From assembly GCF_024357955.1 (NCBI RefSeq), contig NZ_JANEYT010000046.1:1-37692 (forward strand): a DNA stretch of 37,692 nt, written 5' to 3'. A program made the translations under genes and the position numbers. Source of the DNA: Photobacterium pectinilyticum. GTDB lineage: Bacteria > Pseudomonadota > Gammaproteobacteria > Enterobacterales > Vibrionaceae. Below are positions 17,659 through 26,421 of this stretch, one piece after another. The notes under the pieces are model-generated. The model saw only the letters and a program-made list of their open reading frames with translations. It searched no databases and was not told the DNA's origin. Every line of letters begins with the position of its first letter. The first letter of the stretch is position 1.

Positions 17659-19143
17659 ATGAAAAACGAGCACCTTATTCACATTCAATTTTCACCGGAA
17701 CGCAGTCTTCAAGAACAGATCCGTGAGCATTTATTAGAGAAAATCGGTAACGGACTATTTTCTGACAAGGCACTGCCATCCTGTCGTAAGCTGGCTTCGA
17801 TGCTGCGGGTATCACGCAATACGGTTGTCTTGGTGTACGACCGCTTAGTCGACGAAGGGTATCTACTCTCGCACCAGCGCAGTGGTTATTACGTCAACCC
17901 TACGGCCTCACAACAGTCTGTAATGCCTGATGACATCACGCCCAACGGCAGCACAAAACCTGCACAGTTTTGGCGCAAACGGTTCAAAACGGATGTGTCT
18001 CAACAGCGTAATATAGAGAAGCCGAGTGATTGGCAACGCTATCCGTACCCTTTCATTTTTGGCCAGCCCGATCACTCACTTTTTCCGCTCAACCATTGGC
18101 GCGAATGTGGACGACTAGCCCAGCGAGCCAGTGTGATCAAAGACTGGGTCTCAGATTCCGTCGATTGTGATGATCCAGCCTTGATTAAGCAGTTACAGAA
18201 CAATGTACTCAGCAAAAGGGGGATTCATGCCAAACCGGAACAAATCCTGATCACTATAGGCACCCAAAACTCACTTTATTTGTTAGCAAAGCTGCTGACC
18301 GGAAAGGAAACGTCTGTTGGTGTTGAAGATCCTGGCTACCCTGATGCGCGCAATATCTTTGCCAGCCATGGTGCACAAATACAGCCTTTATCGATCGACC
18401 TACAAGGCCTTACCGTCAATCCAGCTTTATATGGCTGCGACTATGTCTATACAACTCCCAGCCATCAGGTGCCGACCAATGTCACGATGTCTATGCCACG
18501 CCGCCAAGCCTTGCTTGATGCTGCCGAAGAACACGATTTTATCATCATCGAAGATGACTATGACAGCGAGGTCAATTTAACCGCCCAGCCCCAACCTTCG
18601 CTTAAAAGCCTCGACCACCACAACCGGGTGATCTATGTCGGCAGTTTGTCGAAATCCCTTTCCCCCGGCCTACGGGTTGGCTTCATGGTTGCCGATGAGG
18701 CTCTGATCACCGCAGCCAGACAACTCCGGCGATTAATGTATCGCCATCCACCTGCAAACAACCAACGAACCTGCGCACTGTTTATCTCTATGGGGTATTA
18801 CGATACATACCTGCGAAAACTGCGCAGTCACTATGCCGAGAAATGGCAGATCATGCGACACAGCCTTGAGACCTACCTACCTCATTGCATGACCAATAGC
18901 ACCTTGGGTGGCAGCGCTTTTTGGTTAGCCCTACCATCAGGTATTTCGAGCAAGGAGCTACAGCATCACGCCAAACAAGCTGGGATACTGATAGAAGCTG
19001 GAGATGTCCATTTTGCTTCACCGAACCAACAACTCCAAAGTTATGTGCGGTTAGGGTTCTTTGCTATCCCCGAGCAAAAAATACAACAAGGGATACACAA
19101 ATTGGCCGAAATCCTTGATGCACTGTCCCAACAAAAATACTGA
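17659..19143 (+). CDS. tauR: MocR-type regulator TauR
   Basis: Transcription factor with a GntR-type winged helix (about residues 12-80: LQEQIREHLLEKIGNGLF, then LPSCRKLASMLRVSRNTVVLVYDRL) fused to an aminotransferase-like domain (about 125-490). The PLP lysine is Lys332 in GSLSKSLSPGLRVGF; IIEDDYDSE holds the cofactor aspartate (Asp300). It is 494 residues from the ATG at 17659, which has AAAGGA upstream; an in-frame ATG at 17560 would add 33 unmatched residues. Known: TauR activates taurine genes in Rhodobacter with PLP and taurine as effectors. Its position between the divergent tpa and the exporter gene supports that role. Confidence 0.9.
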   Translation: MKNEHLIHIQFSPERSLQEQIREHLLEKIGNGLFSDKALPSCRKLASMLRVSRNTVVLVYDRLVDEGYLLSHQRSGYYVNPTASQQSVMPDDITPNGSTKPAQFWRKRFKTDVSQQRNIEKPSDWQRYPYPFIFGQPDHSLFPLNHWRECGRLAQRASVIKDWVSDSVDCDDPALIKQLQNNVLSKRGIHAKPEQILITIGTQNSLYLLAKLLTGKETSVGVEDPGYPDARNIFASHGAQIQPLSIDLQGLTVNPALYGCDYVYTTPSHQVPTNVTMSMPRRQALLDAAEEHDFIIIEDDYDSEVNLTAQPQPSLKSLDHHNRVIYVGSLSKSLSPGLRVGFMVADEALITAARQLRRLMYRHPPANNQRTCALFISMGYYDTYLRKLRSHYAEKWQIMRHSLETYLPHCMTNSTLGGSAFWLALPSGISSKELQHHAKQAGILIEAGDVHFASPNQQLQSYVRLGFFAIPEQKIQQGIHKLAEILDALSQQKY

Positions 19144-19218
19144 ACTGGCTCTAATCAACCACACTGCCAAACCGTAACCTAGTGCTATGTTTCAACGGCA
19201 AAGACCAAGGAAGGCAGT

Positions 19219-19968
19219 GTGATTATCTCTATTGTTATACCCGCAACGCTGTTTTTTGCTGCTTTCGTCCGCGGCTATACCGGATTCGGTTTTTCTGCCA
19301 TTGCGATTTTGGTACTGACCCTACACTACCCCGTCGCCGAGACCGTTCCAGCGGTCTTGTTACTTGATTTACTCATCAGCCTACCACTGGTGGCTAGCAG
19401 CTGGGATCGTACCGATTTTCGCGCCTTACGCCGGATATTACTGGCGACATTTGCGGGTGTTCCAGTCGGCCTTGCGCTGTTGCACTGGCTGCCGGAAACA
19501 AGCCTGCAACTACTGGTGCCTGCGACAGTCCTTGCCATGGCATTACTGCCTAGATTCAATCATGCAATCGCACGTAAAGCCCTCGCCTCTCCAGTGCTTT
19601 GCGGCATCATGTCAGGCTGGACAACCAGCGCGGTATCCGCAGGTGGCGCGCCGGTGGTGATCCATTTGCGCTATAGCGGACTACCCGTTAGCCAGCAGCG
19701 CGATACCTTGATTAGTTATTTTTTTCTCACGACCTGCCTTGCCGTTAGCTTGGGCTATGCCGTCGAGAAACAGTTTTATTTTCTACCAGAGGCTCCACTT
19801 TTCACCGGCCTGCTTGCCGTCGTGGGGGTTACTGTAGGCCAATACCTTTTCCGCCGTAAACATATCGCGATTGCCCATCACGGCGCTTATTACTTACTGC
19901 TGTTACTCTCTGGCTGGTTGTTAATTCGTGCCATTACCAGACAATTCTTACCGCTGCTTTGGGATTAA
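19219..19968 (+). CDS. tauE: TauE/SafE (TSUP) family sulfonate exporter
   Basis: Small inner-membrane protein, 249 residues with about eight hydrophobic segments in the two-repeat TSUP pattern. Motifs FVRGYTGFGFSAIAI in the first helix hairpin and GIMSGWTTSAVSAGGAPVVIHL in the second repeat are typical of the family. It starts at GTG 19219 with AAGGAAGG upstream. The next gene encodes a sulfoacetaldehyde-reductase-like SDR 14 bases on, so the pair resembles IsfD with the isethionate exporter IsfE of taurine-using halophiles (from memory). Isethionate is therefore a better guess than sulfite, because nothing in the window cleaves the C-S bond. Confidence 0.85.
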   Translation: MIISIVIPATLFFAAFVRGYTGFGFSAIAILVLTLHYPVAETVPAVLLLDLLISLPLVASSWDRTDFRALRRILLATFAGVPVGLALLHWLPETSLQLLVPATVLAMALLPRFNHAIARKALASPVLCGIMSGWTTSAVSAGGAPVVIHLRYSGLPVSQQRDTLISYFFLTTCLAVSLGYAVEKQFYFLPEAPLFTGLLAVVGVTVGQYLFRRKHIAIAHHGAYYLLLLLSGWLLIRAITRQFLPLLWD

Positions 19969-19982
19969 TAAGGAGATTAACC

Positions 19983-20759
19983 ATGGCTCAACCAACCGTC
20001 TTCATTACTGGTGCTACGTCCGGGTTCGGGCTTGCCACTGCCCGGCATTTTGCTCGCCAAGGTTACGCCCTGATCATTACAGGCCGCCGCGAAGAACGCT
20101 TACGTACTCTTACTGATGAGTTGTCAGAATACACAAGTGTTTACCATGCTCAGATGGATGTGAGGGATGCCCAGCAAATTCAGCAGGTCATTACTGACTT
20201 ACCGCCAGCATTTCGCCAAATCGAAGTCTTGGTCAATAACGCCGGCCTTGCACTTGGAGCCTCACCCGCAGATCAAGCCAAGCTAAGTGACTGGCACACC
20301 ATGATCGATACCAATGTGACCGGCTTAGTCAACGTGACCCATGCCTTACTCCCAATTCTTAAGCAACAAACCAAAGCCAGCATCATTAACCTCGCCAGTA
20401 TTGCAGCCAACTGGGCCTATCCTGGCAGCCATGTCTATGGTGCCAGCAAAGCCTTTGTCGCCCAGTTCAGCCGTAACTTGCGCAGTGACTTCGCAGGCAC
20501 CGGGGTACGTGTTACCAGCCTTGAACCCGGCCTGTCAGAAAGTGAGTTCAGCTTAGTCAGGTTCGAGGGTGACCAAGGCAAGTACAACGCTATTTATGAA
20601 CAAGCTAACCCGCTGCAACCAGAAGATATTGCAGAGATCATTGGCTGGATCGCCGAGCAACCAGCTCATATCAATATCAACAGCCTTGAAGTGATGCCGA
20701 CCTCGCAAGCATGGGACAACTTCAAGGTGATCAAACAAGATAAATTCGACATTGTATAA
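19983..20759 (+). CDS. isfD: Sulfoacetaldehyde reductase-like SDR (isethionate-forming)
   Basis: NADPH-dependent short-chain dehydrogenase, 258 residues. The cofactor motif ITGATSGFG is at 8-16 with GRREERL further on (NADP preference), NNAG at 85-88, and the catalytic Ser139, Tyr152 and Lys156. It resembles YdfG/IsfD enzymes. In a taurine cluster with tpa and a TSUP exporter the likely reaction is sulfoacetaldehyde to isethionate; general 3-hydroxyacid (serine) dehydrogenase activity is the alternative. The ATG at 19983 has AAGGAG at proper distance; an in-frame ATG at 19959 lies inside the exporter gene and is not needed. Confidence 0.82.
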   Translation: MAQPTVFITGATSGFGLATARHFARQGYALIITGRREERLRTLTDELSEYTSVYHAQMDVRDAQQIQQVITDLPPAFRQIEVLVNNAGLALGASPADQAKLSDWHTMIDTNVTGLVNVTHALLPILKQQTKASIINLASIAANWAYPGSHVYGASKAFVAQFSRNLRSDFAGTGVRVTSLEPGLSESEFSLVRFEGDQGKYNAIYEQANPLQPEDIAEIIGWIAEQPAHININSLEVMPTSQAWDNFKVIKQDKFDIV

Positions 20760-20771
20760 AAGGAGTTAACG

Positions 20772-21893
20772 ATGAAAATTGGCGTACCTAAGGAAATTAA
20801 GGTCCATGAATACCGCGTGGGCATGACCCCAGCCAGCGTCCGTGAAGTCTGTGCCCAAGGCCACACCGTGTATATAGAAACCACGGCAGGGATTGGTATC
20901 GGGTGCAGTGATGCAGAATACCGTCAAGCCGGCGCTGAAATCTTGCCTGACGCCGATGCGGTTTTTGCAACGGCAGACATGATCGTCAAGGTCAAAGAGC
21001 CTTTGGCGATAGAACGCGCTAAGCTGCGTGCCGGACAGCTCCTCTTCACCTACCTTCACCTTGCACCCGATATGGCACAAACCGAAGATCTACTTGCCAG
21101 TGAAGCGGTGTGTATTGCTTATGAAACTGTCACCGGACCTAACAACAGCCTACCGTTGCTGGCACCTATGTCGGAAGTGGCAGGACGGATGTCGATACAA
21201 GCTGGTGCCGCTTGCCTAGAAAAATCCCAAGGTGGGGTGGGCCTATTGCTGGGCGGGGTTGCGGGTGTCGCCCCGGCAAAAGTGAGTATTATTGGCGGTG
21301 GTGTGGTGGGTTCTAATGCCGCACAGATGGCTGTTGGGCTAGGCGCTGAAACGACTATTCTGGATAACAATATAGATACCTTGCGTAAACTCAATGCTCA
21401 ATTTGGGGCCAGTGTAAAAACCGTTTATTCCAACCAACAAAACCTGGAAGACGCAGTGGTCGGCGCAGATCTGGTGATAGGCGGCGTGTTAATTCCAGGG
21501 GCTGCGGCACCGAAACTGGTCAGTGAAGCGATGATACAAGCTATGCGCCCAGGCTCTGCGGTGGTTGATGTCGCTATTGATCAAGGCGGCTGTTTTGCAA
21601 CGTCAAAAGTCACCACTCATGATGCGCCAACCTATATTGTCGATGATGTGGTGCACTATTGTGTCGGTAATATGCCCGGCGCCTTGGCCCGGACTTCCGC
21701 TTTTGCCCTCAATAATGCCACCCTGCCATACATTCTCCGCTTGGCAAACCTTGGCTACAAACGTGCTTTGCAGGCCGATCTGCACCTCAAGAATGGTCTT
21801 AATGTCATCCATGGCAAGGTTACCAATGAAAGTGTTGCGAAAAGCCTCGATTTATCCTTTATCTCACAGGATAAAGCACTAGAGATCGCTTAA
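20772..21893 (+). CDS. ald: Alanine dehydrogenase
   Basis: NAD-dependent oxidative deamination of L-alanine to pyruvate and ammonium, 373 residues (family 370-375). Substrate residues Arg15, Lys75 (IVKVKEP) and His96 (TYLHLA) are at canonical positions, as is the NAD motif SIIGGGVVGSNAAQMAVGLGA. In this operon it regenerates the pyruvate used by Tpa and releases taurine nitrogen as ammonium, so the net effect of tpa plus ald is taurine deamination. It starts 12 bases after the SDR with AAAAGGAG. An imperfect hairpin follows the stop. Confidence 0.96.
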   Translation: MKIGVPKEIKVHEYRVGMTPASVREVCAQGHTVYIETTAGIGIGCSDAEYRQAGAEILPDADAVFATADMIVKVKEPLAIERAKLRAGQLLFTYLHLAPDMAQTEDLLASEAVCIAYETVTGPNNSLPLLAPMSEVAGRMSIQAGAACLEKSQGGVGLLLGGVAGVAPAKVSIIGGGVVGSNAAQMAVGLGAETTILDNNIDTLRKLNAQFGASVKTVYSNQQNLEDAVVGADLVIGGVLIPGAAAPKLVSEAMIQAMRPGSAVVDVAIDQGGCFATSKVTTHDAPTYIVDDVVHYCVGNMPGALARTSAFALNNATLPYILRLANLGYKRALQADLHLKNGLNVIHGKVTNESVAKSLDLSFISQDKALEIA

Positions 21894-21902
21894 AACAAAA
21901 AA

Positions 21903-21935
21903 GGCCGGTAGCGAGTCACTCAACGCTTATCGGCC
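21903..21935 (+). terminator. Hairpin after ald
   Basis: GGCCGGTAGCG can pair with CGCTTATCGGCC (one G-U pair, one bulge). There is no T run after it on the plus strand, while an A-rich stretch precedes it, so it is a weak or factor-dependent terminator, or a mark between the taurine operon and the next transcription unit. Confidence 0.4.
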
Positions 21936-22053
21936 AACGGATACATTCCGCGCCCTATTCCTTTTCCTCATACCCCTAACATTTTATTCGTTTGCTCGCC
22001 GTCCTGTTTCGTTCAACAATCAAACAACCCTTTGATATGCAAGGAATCTAGTA

Positions 22054-23385
22054 ATGACCCATGTTTTCCATCGTCACTGCCATGCCCAGCTACCGACCGT
22101 TGTTAGTGGTGATGGGATATACCTTACCGATAGCGAAGGGAAGCAATACCTCGACGGCTGTGGCGGTGCTGCCGTATCGAACTTAGGCCACAGCCATCAG
22201 CGGGTAAAAGTCGCTATTGCCGAACAGCTTGAGAGTATTCCCTATGCCCACACCGGCTTTTTCACCAGCGATAAAAGTGAGCGGCTAGCAACACGATTAG
22301 CTGAACTTGCACCAGACGCTTTAAACCATACCTATTTTGTCAGTGGCGGCTCCGAAGCTGTTGAAGCCGCATTGAAAATGGCCCGTCAGTACTTCGTCGA
22401 AAAGGGAAAACCACAAAAGAGTCAGTTCATTGCCCGGCGGCAAAGTTACCATGGCAATACCTTGGGGGCGCTCTCGGTCGGAGGCAATGAATGGCGTCGT
22501 GAGCCGTTCAGACCGATACTCTCTGCCGCACACCATATTGCCCCTTGCTACGCCTATCGGGATCAACAACAGGGCGAATCAGAGCTCGCCTATAGCCACC
22601 GGGTGGCTGATGAGCTGGAACACAAAATTCTTGAGCTTGGAGCAGGCAACGTCATGGCATTCATTGCCGAGCCCGTAGTCGGAGCCACTGCCGGTGCCCT
22701 TCCTGCTACCGAGGGCTATTTCCAAAGGATCAGAGAAATATGCGACCGTTATGATGTGTTGTTGATCCTTGATGAAGTCATGTGCGGTATCGGGCGTACC
22801 GGCAGTTTCTTCGCCTTCGAGCAGGAAGGTATTGTGCCTGACATAGTGACTGTCGCTAAAGGGCTCGGCGCTGGCTACCAACCAATAGGTGCAGCCATCG
22901 TCCACGACAAAATCTACACGGCGATCGCCGAAGGATCGGGCTTCTTTCAGCACGGTCATACTTTTATGTGCCACCCAATGGCATGTGCTGCAGCCCTCGC
23001 AACTGTCGATACAATTATCGACGACGACCTGCTCAGTGTCGTTGAGCGACGTGGCGAGCAGCTAATGTCAAAACTCAATAAGGCGTTGGGGCCACTGCCT
23101 TATATCGGAGATATTCGCGGCAAAGGGTTATTTATCGGTATTGAGCTGGTCAGCGATAAATTGTCGAAGGCACCACTTCCGAGCAAAACGCAGGCCCACA
23201 AGGCCATTAAATCAGAGGCGATGAAAAATGGCCTGATGTGCTACCCCATGGCAGGAACTATCGACGGCATAACCGGCCACCATATTTTACTGGCACCGCC
23301 CTTTATCATCGAAGAGCGCCAATTGGACGAGTTGGTTAGCAAATTAAAAGTGTCGCTGCTCAGTGCTTCGGCACAATGGATGTAG
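22054..23385 (+). CDS. Class-III PLP aminotransferase, substrate unknown
   Basis: Fold-type I omega-aminotransferase, 443 residues. SGGSEAVEAALKMARQYF (97-114), SYHGNTLGALSVGGN, Asp240 in LILDEVMCGIGRTG and the Schiff-base Lys269 in VTVAKGLGAGYQPIGA are all present, so it should be active. It resembles the beta-alanine/4-aminobutyrate/dialkylglycine group and differs clearly from Tpa in this window. It lies 160 bases after ald, behind a hairpin, and 46 bases before a BKACE enzyme gene. A transaminase that makes a beta-keto acid from a beta-amino acid would feed that enzyme directly (inference). A second taurine or hypotaurine transaminase is an alternative. Confidence 0.85.
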   Translation: MTHVFHRHCHAQLPTVVSGDGIYLTDSEGKQYLDGCGGAAVSNLGHSHQRVKVAIAEQLESIPYAHTGFFTSDKSERLATRLAELAPDALNHTYFVSGGSEAVEAALKMARQYFVEKGKPQKSQFIARRQSYHGNTLGALSVGGNEWRREPFRPILSAAHHIAPCYAYRDQQQGESELAYSHRVADELEHKILELGAGNVMAFIAEPVVGATAGALPATEGYFQRIREICDRYDVLLILDEVMCGIGRTGSFFAFEQEGIVPDIVTVAKGLGAGYQPIGAAIVHDKIYTAIAEGSGFFQHGHTFMCHPMACAAALATVDTIIDDDLLSVVERRGEQLMSKLNKALGPLPYIGDIRGKGLFIGIELVSDKLSKAPLPSKTQAHKAIKSEAMKNGLMCYPMAGTIDGITGHHILLAPPFIIEERQLDELVSKLKVSLLSASAQWM

Positions 23386-23431
23386 TTATTTACTGTTAGT
23401 TATTGGCTATCAAAAAACAGGAATTGAACAG

Positions 23432-24268
23432 ATGGAAAACAGACTCTCTATCGGTCAAACTGCAATTATTGTCGCGCCCAACGGGGCAAGAAAGACCAAA
23501 GCTGATCACCCTGCGTTGCCGATATCTCATCAGGAAATCATTGACGAAGTGATCGCCTGCCGCGACGCCGGCGCAGCCATGGTACACCTTCATGCCCGGG
23601 ATAATAGTGGAAAGCACTCATTAGAGATCGAAGATAACCTCCTCTTATACCATGCTCTCAAAGAAAGAGTTGGAAGCAGTATTATTGTTCAGCTCACTAC
23701 CGAAGCCGTCGGGCAATATTCCCCCGAACAACAAATGGCCCTAATCAATGAAGTCAAACCGGAAGCCGCTTCCTTTGCCTTGAGCGAACTGATCCCCGAC
23801 AATAGCTACCTTGATAAAGCCAGTACCTTTTTTCATACAACCGCGGCACAAGGCTGCATCGCCCAGTACATTCTCTACAGTCCGGACGATTTAGCGCGTT
23901 ATTTTGTGCTGTTGGAGCAAGGTATTTTACCCCAAGATAACCATCACATATTGTTGGTATTAGGTCGTTACGACAAACACCAAACCGCCACCCCACAAGA
24001 CCTATCACCCTTCATGCAACAACGGCTTTTTTATCATAACAAGCGTTGGGCACTCTGTGCATTTGGAAAATATGAACACCTTTGCCTAACAGGGTCTATG
24101 ATTATGGGTGGAGATATTCGAGTTGGCTTTGAAAATAACCATGTTAATCATCAAGGTACATTAGCCTCAAGCAATGCACAACAAGTGGCTAAGCTTGCCG
24201 ATACAGCCAAACAACTTGGTTTGGCAACCCTTGATGCTGACCGTTTTCGCCAGCTCCTCACCGCTTAG
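23432..24268 (+). CDS. Beta-keto acid cleavage enzyme (BKACE, DUF849)
   Basis: Zinc-dependent condensing/cleaving TIM-barrel enzyme. Family members react a beta-keto acid with acetyl-CoA to give acetoacetate and a new acyl-CoA. It is 278 residues from the ATG at 23432 with CAGGAA upstream; an earlier in-frame ATG lies inside the preceding gene. The zinc ligands are His52 and His54 in MVHLHARD, and the GGDIRVGFENN segment (226-236), which completes the active site, is present. The family covers many substrates (3-keto-5-aminohexanoate, dehydrocarnitine, beta-ketoglutarate and others), and the substrate cannot be read from sequence. The adjacent aminotransferase and solute receptor suggest an imported beta-amino acid. 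Confidence 0.88.
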   Translation: MENRLSIGQTAIIVAPNGARKTKADHPALPISHQEIIDEVIACRDAGAAMVHLHARDNSGKHSLEIEDNLLLYHALKERVGSSIIVQLTTEAVGQYSPEQQMALINEVKPEAASFALSELIPDNSYLDKASTFFHTTAAQGCIAQYILYSPDDLARYFVLLEQGILPQDNHHILLVLGRYDKHQTATPQDLSPFMQQRLFYHNKRWALCAFGKYEHLCLTGSMIMGGDIRVGFENNHVNHQGTLASSNAQQVAKLADTAKQLGLATLDADRFRQLLTA

Positions 24269-24328
24269 CCAGACGCCGTATCCATTGGCTTTGCTTTATT
24301 GCGTAAAACTCATTAAGAAGGGACTTCT

Positions 24329-25300
24329 ATGGGATCTATCAACAAGCTTTTTGCTATCACCGGTGCCGCAGTGCTGCTCGGTGCATCTTCACTTTCCGTT
24401 GCTGAAAGCCGCTTTGTCACCATTGGAACCGGTGGTGTAACTGGGGTTTACTACCCAACAGGCGGGGCAATTTGCCGCTTGGTCAATAAAAACAGAAAAG
24501 AACACAATATTCGCTGCTCAGTAGAAAGTACCGGTGGCTCCATATACAACATCAATACCATTCGAGCGGGTGAACTCGATTTGGGTATCGCCCAGTCAGA
24601 TTGGCAATATCATGCTTACAACGGCACCAGTAAATTTGCCGATAATGGTGCGTTCAAAGATCTGCGCGCTGTATTCTCCATCCATCCCGAACCGTTTACT
24701 ATCGTTGCCCGTGCCGACTCTGGAATCAAAACGTTTGAAGATCTCAAGGGCAAACGCGTCAATATTGGTAACCCAGGTTCAGGTCAGCGCGGTACTATGG
24801 AAGTACTAATGGAAAGGTATGACTGGACCATGGAAGACTTTAAACTGGCATCAGAGTTAAAAGCCTCGGAGCAGTCAAAAGCACTTTGTGACAACAAGAT
24901 CGATGCCATGATCTACACCGTGGGTCACCCGAGTGGGGCAATCAAGGAAGCAACCACGTCTTGTGATAGCAAAATCATCACCGTTGCCGGTGAGAAGGTG
25001 AATAAGCTGATTGAAGACAACAGCTTCTACCGCGTTGCGACAGTACCTGGCGGTATGTACAAAGGTAACGCCATTGATGTCACCACCTTTGGTGTCGGTG
25101 CCACATTTGTTTCTTCTACCTCTGTGCCAGATGACGTGGTGTACAACATCGTTAAGTCCGTATTTGAAAACTTCGATGACTTCAAGAAACTTCACCCAGC
25201 TTTTGCTCATTTGAAAAAAGAAGAGATGATCAGAGACGGCCTGTCTGCACCGATTCATCCGGGTGCAGCGAAATACTACAAAGAAGTCGGCTTGATGTAA
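24329..25300 (+). CDS. TAXI-family TRAP transporter solute receptor (orphan)
   Basis: Periplasmic substrate-binding protein, 323 residues, signal peptide ending near residue 26 (SSLSVAES). The TAXI signature is clear: FVTIGTGGVTGVYYPTGGAICRLVNKNR followed by STGGSIYNINTIRAGELDLGIAQSDW, then DLKGKRVNIGNPGSGQRGTMEVL. Such receptors normally work with a fused DctQM-type permease encoded next door; none is present here or anywhere in the window. It follows the BKACE gene by 60 bases with GAAGGGA before the ATG. Known TAXI ligands are amino acids and dicarboxylates such as glutamate. It must use a permease encoded elsewhere or be a relic. Confidence 0.9.
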   Translation: MGSINKLFAITGAAVLLGASSLSVAESRFVTIGTGGVTGVYYPTGGAICRLVNKNRKEHNIRCSVESTGGSIYNINTIRAGELDLGIAQSDWQYHAYNGTSKFADNGAFKDLRAVFSIHPEPFTIVARADSGIKTFEDLKGKRVNIGNPGSGQRGTMEVLMERYDWTMEDFKLASELKASEQSKALCDNKIDAMIYTVGHPSGAIKEATTSCDSKIITVAGEKVNKLIEDNSFYRVATVPGGMYKGNAIDVTTFGVGATFVSSTSVPDDVVYNIVKSVFENFDDFKKLHPAFAHLKKEEMIRDGLSAPIHPGAAKYYKEVGLM

Positions 25301-25330
25301 CCACACCGTCAGTAATATCAAACGGCAAAT

Positions 25331-25362
25331 ACAACAAAGAGCGCATATGCGCTCTTTGTTGT
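25331..25362. terminator. 32-bp perfect palindrome, bidirectional terminator
   Basis: A perfect palindrome centred on GCGCATATGCGC with arms AACAAAGAGCGC/GCGCTCTTTGTT, between the convergent TAXI receptor and LysR genes. T-rich bases lie at both ends of the stem, so it can end transcripts from either side. Confidence 0.7.
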
Positions 25363-25437
25363 TTAGCGACAAGCCAATAAGCCAAGCCATAGTGGTAGGT
25401 ATCTGTCTTAACGTTAGGTATGCCTTAACACTAACCC

Positions 25438-26328
25438 TTAAGACAACATCTCACCGATCCACTGATTGAAGACACACACCTTCCGAGCATGACGTTTATA
25501 GTTAGGCACAATAATGTAATAACCGTAGTGGCTTTCCATCGTTATGTTAAGCGGATTGAATAACTCTCGTTTAGCAATTAAACCCTCGACCATAAAATCA
25601 GGCAGTAACGCCAAACCCTGTTGACATTCCACCGCAGCGAGAGACATATAGAAGTGCTCGAACCCCACACCATAAAACGCCATAGGAAACTCAATATCGT
25701 GGTGGGTTTTAAATTGCTCCCACAACTGCGGCCGTGTCACTTGGGGGAGAAAAACATGTTTTGCCAAGTCATCGCTATGTCGAATCGGCGTTTTCCTAAG
25801 TAACTCAGCCGAGGCAACCAAGCGAAGGTTTTCCCGGCACAGCAACGTGGCATTTTCATAATATTTTGCCAGCGGTAAACACCGAATAACAATATCATTT
25901 TCATTGCTGATATCTTGCACTGGCCCATCGCCCGTTTTCAGCTGAACCTGAATATTGGGAAAGGCTTCAGCAAAACGGTTAATGAGCGGGATCAGCCAAA
26001 GGCTAGCAAAGGACGGGGTCACATTCACCGTCAGCACCTCGTCGACTTGATCGAGCTGACGCAAACTGGCCGTGGCATTTTGTAAGGCTTCTAGGGTTTC
26101 AGCAATTTGTGGCAAATACCGCAAGCCGACACTTGAGAGCCGAATTCCATTGAGGTGGCGTTCGAACAATGGCTGCCCTAGCTGCTGCTCCAGATGAGAT
26201 ATCTGCTTACTGACAGCCCCCTGGGTAACTGACAGCTCTTTGGCTGCTTTTGAAAAACTCAAATGATTAGCCACAGCGATGAACGTTCTGAGCGCCCTTA
26301 TAGAAGGAAGCTCCTGCATATTTAGCAC
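25438..26328 (-). CDS. LysR-family regulator (GcvA-like)
   Basis: Transcription regulator of 296 residues. Winged helix at 9-68: LPSIRALRTFIAVANHLSFSKAAKELSVTQGAVSKQISHLEQQLGQPLFER. The effector domain has VTPSFASLWLIPLINRFAEAFPNIQV and HHDIEFPMAFYGVGFEH, typical of the GcvA/AmpR branch. It starts at GTG 26328; an ATG three codons later is the alternative. It converges on the TAXI receptor gene, and its upstream side faces the isomerase operon end, so its targets could be the aminotransferase-BKACE-TAXI unit or genes elsewhere. No effector can be read from sequence. Confidence 0.88.
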   Translation of the reverse strand: MLNMQELPSIRALRTFIAVANHLSFSKAAKELSVTQGAVSKQISHLEQQLGQPLFERHLNGIRLSSVGLRYLPQIAETLEALQNATASLRQLDQVDEVLTVNVTPSFASLWLIPLINRFAEAFPNIQVQLKTGDGPVQDISNENDIVIRCLPLAKYYENATLLCRENLRLVASAELLRKTPIRHSDDLAKHVFLPQVTRPQLWEQFKTHHDIEFPMAFYGVGFEHFYMSLAAVECQQGLALLPDFMVEGLIAKRELFNPLNITMESHYGYYIIVPNYKRHARKVCVFNQWIGEMLS

Positions 26329-26386
26329 AACCCTATTCCTATTCCCTTAGCTCCAAGTATTAATCTATGTGTTATAGAAGCAATAG

Positions 26387-26413
26387 GCAATTGTTAGGTA
26401 GAGTGACAATTGC
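26387..26413. promoter_or_regulatory. Inverted repeat upstream of the LysR gene
   Basis: GCAATTGT and ACAATTGC form a perfect 8-bp inverted repeat with an 11-base spacer, nine bases after the stop of the minus-strand isomerase gene and about 60 bases upstream of the LysR start. It may be an autoregulatory LysR site or a terminator stem for the isomerase operon; there is no T run to decide. Confidence 0.4.
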
Positions 26414-26421
26414 AGATGGAC

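Noticed and set aside
24875..25390. 171-residue minus-strand frame opposite the TAXI receptor gene
   Set aside because: Antisense shadow of a clear gene; the Cys/Arg/His-rich composition matches no known family.
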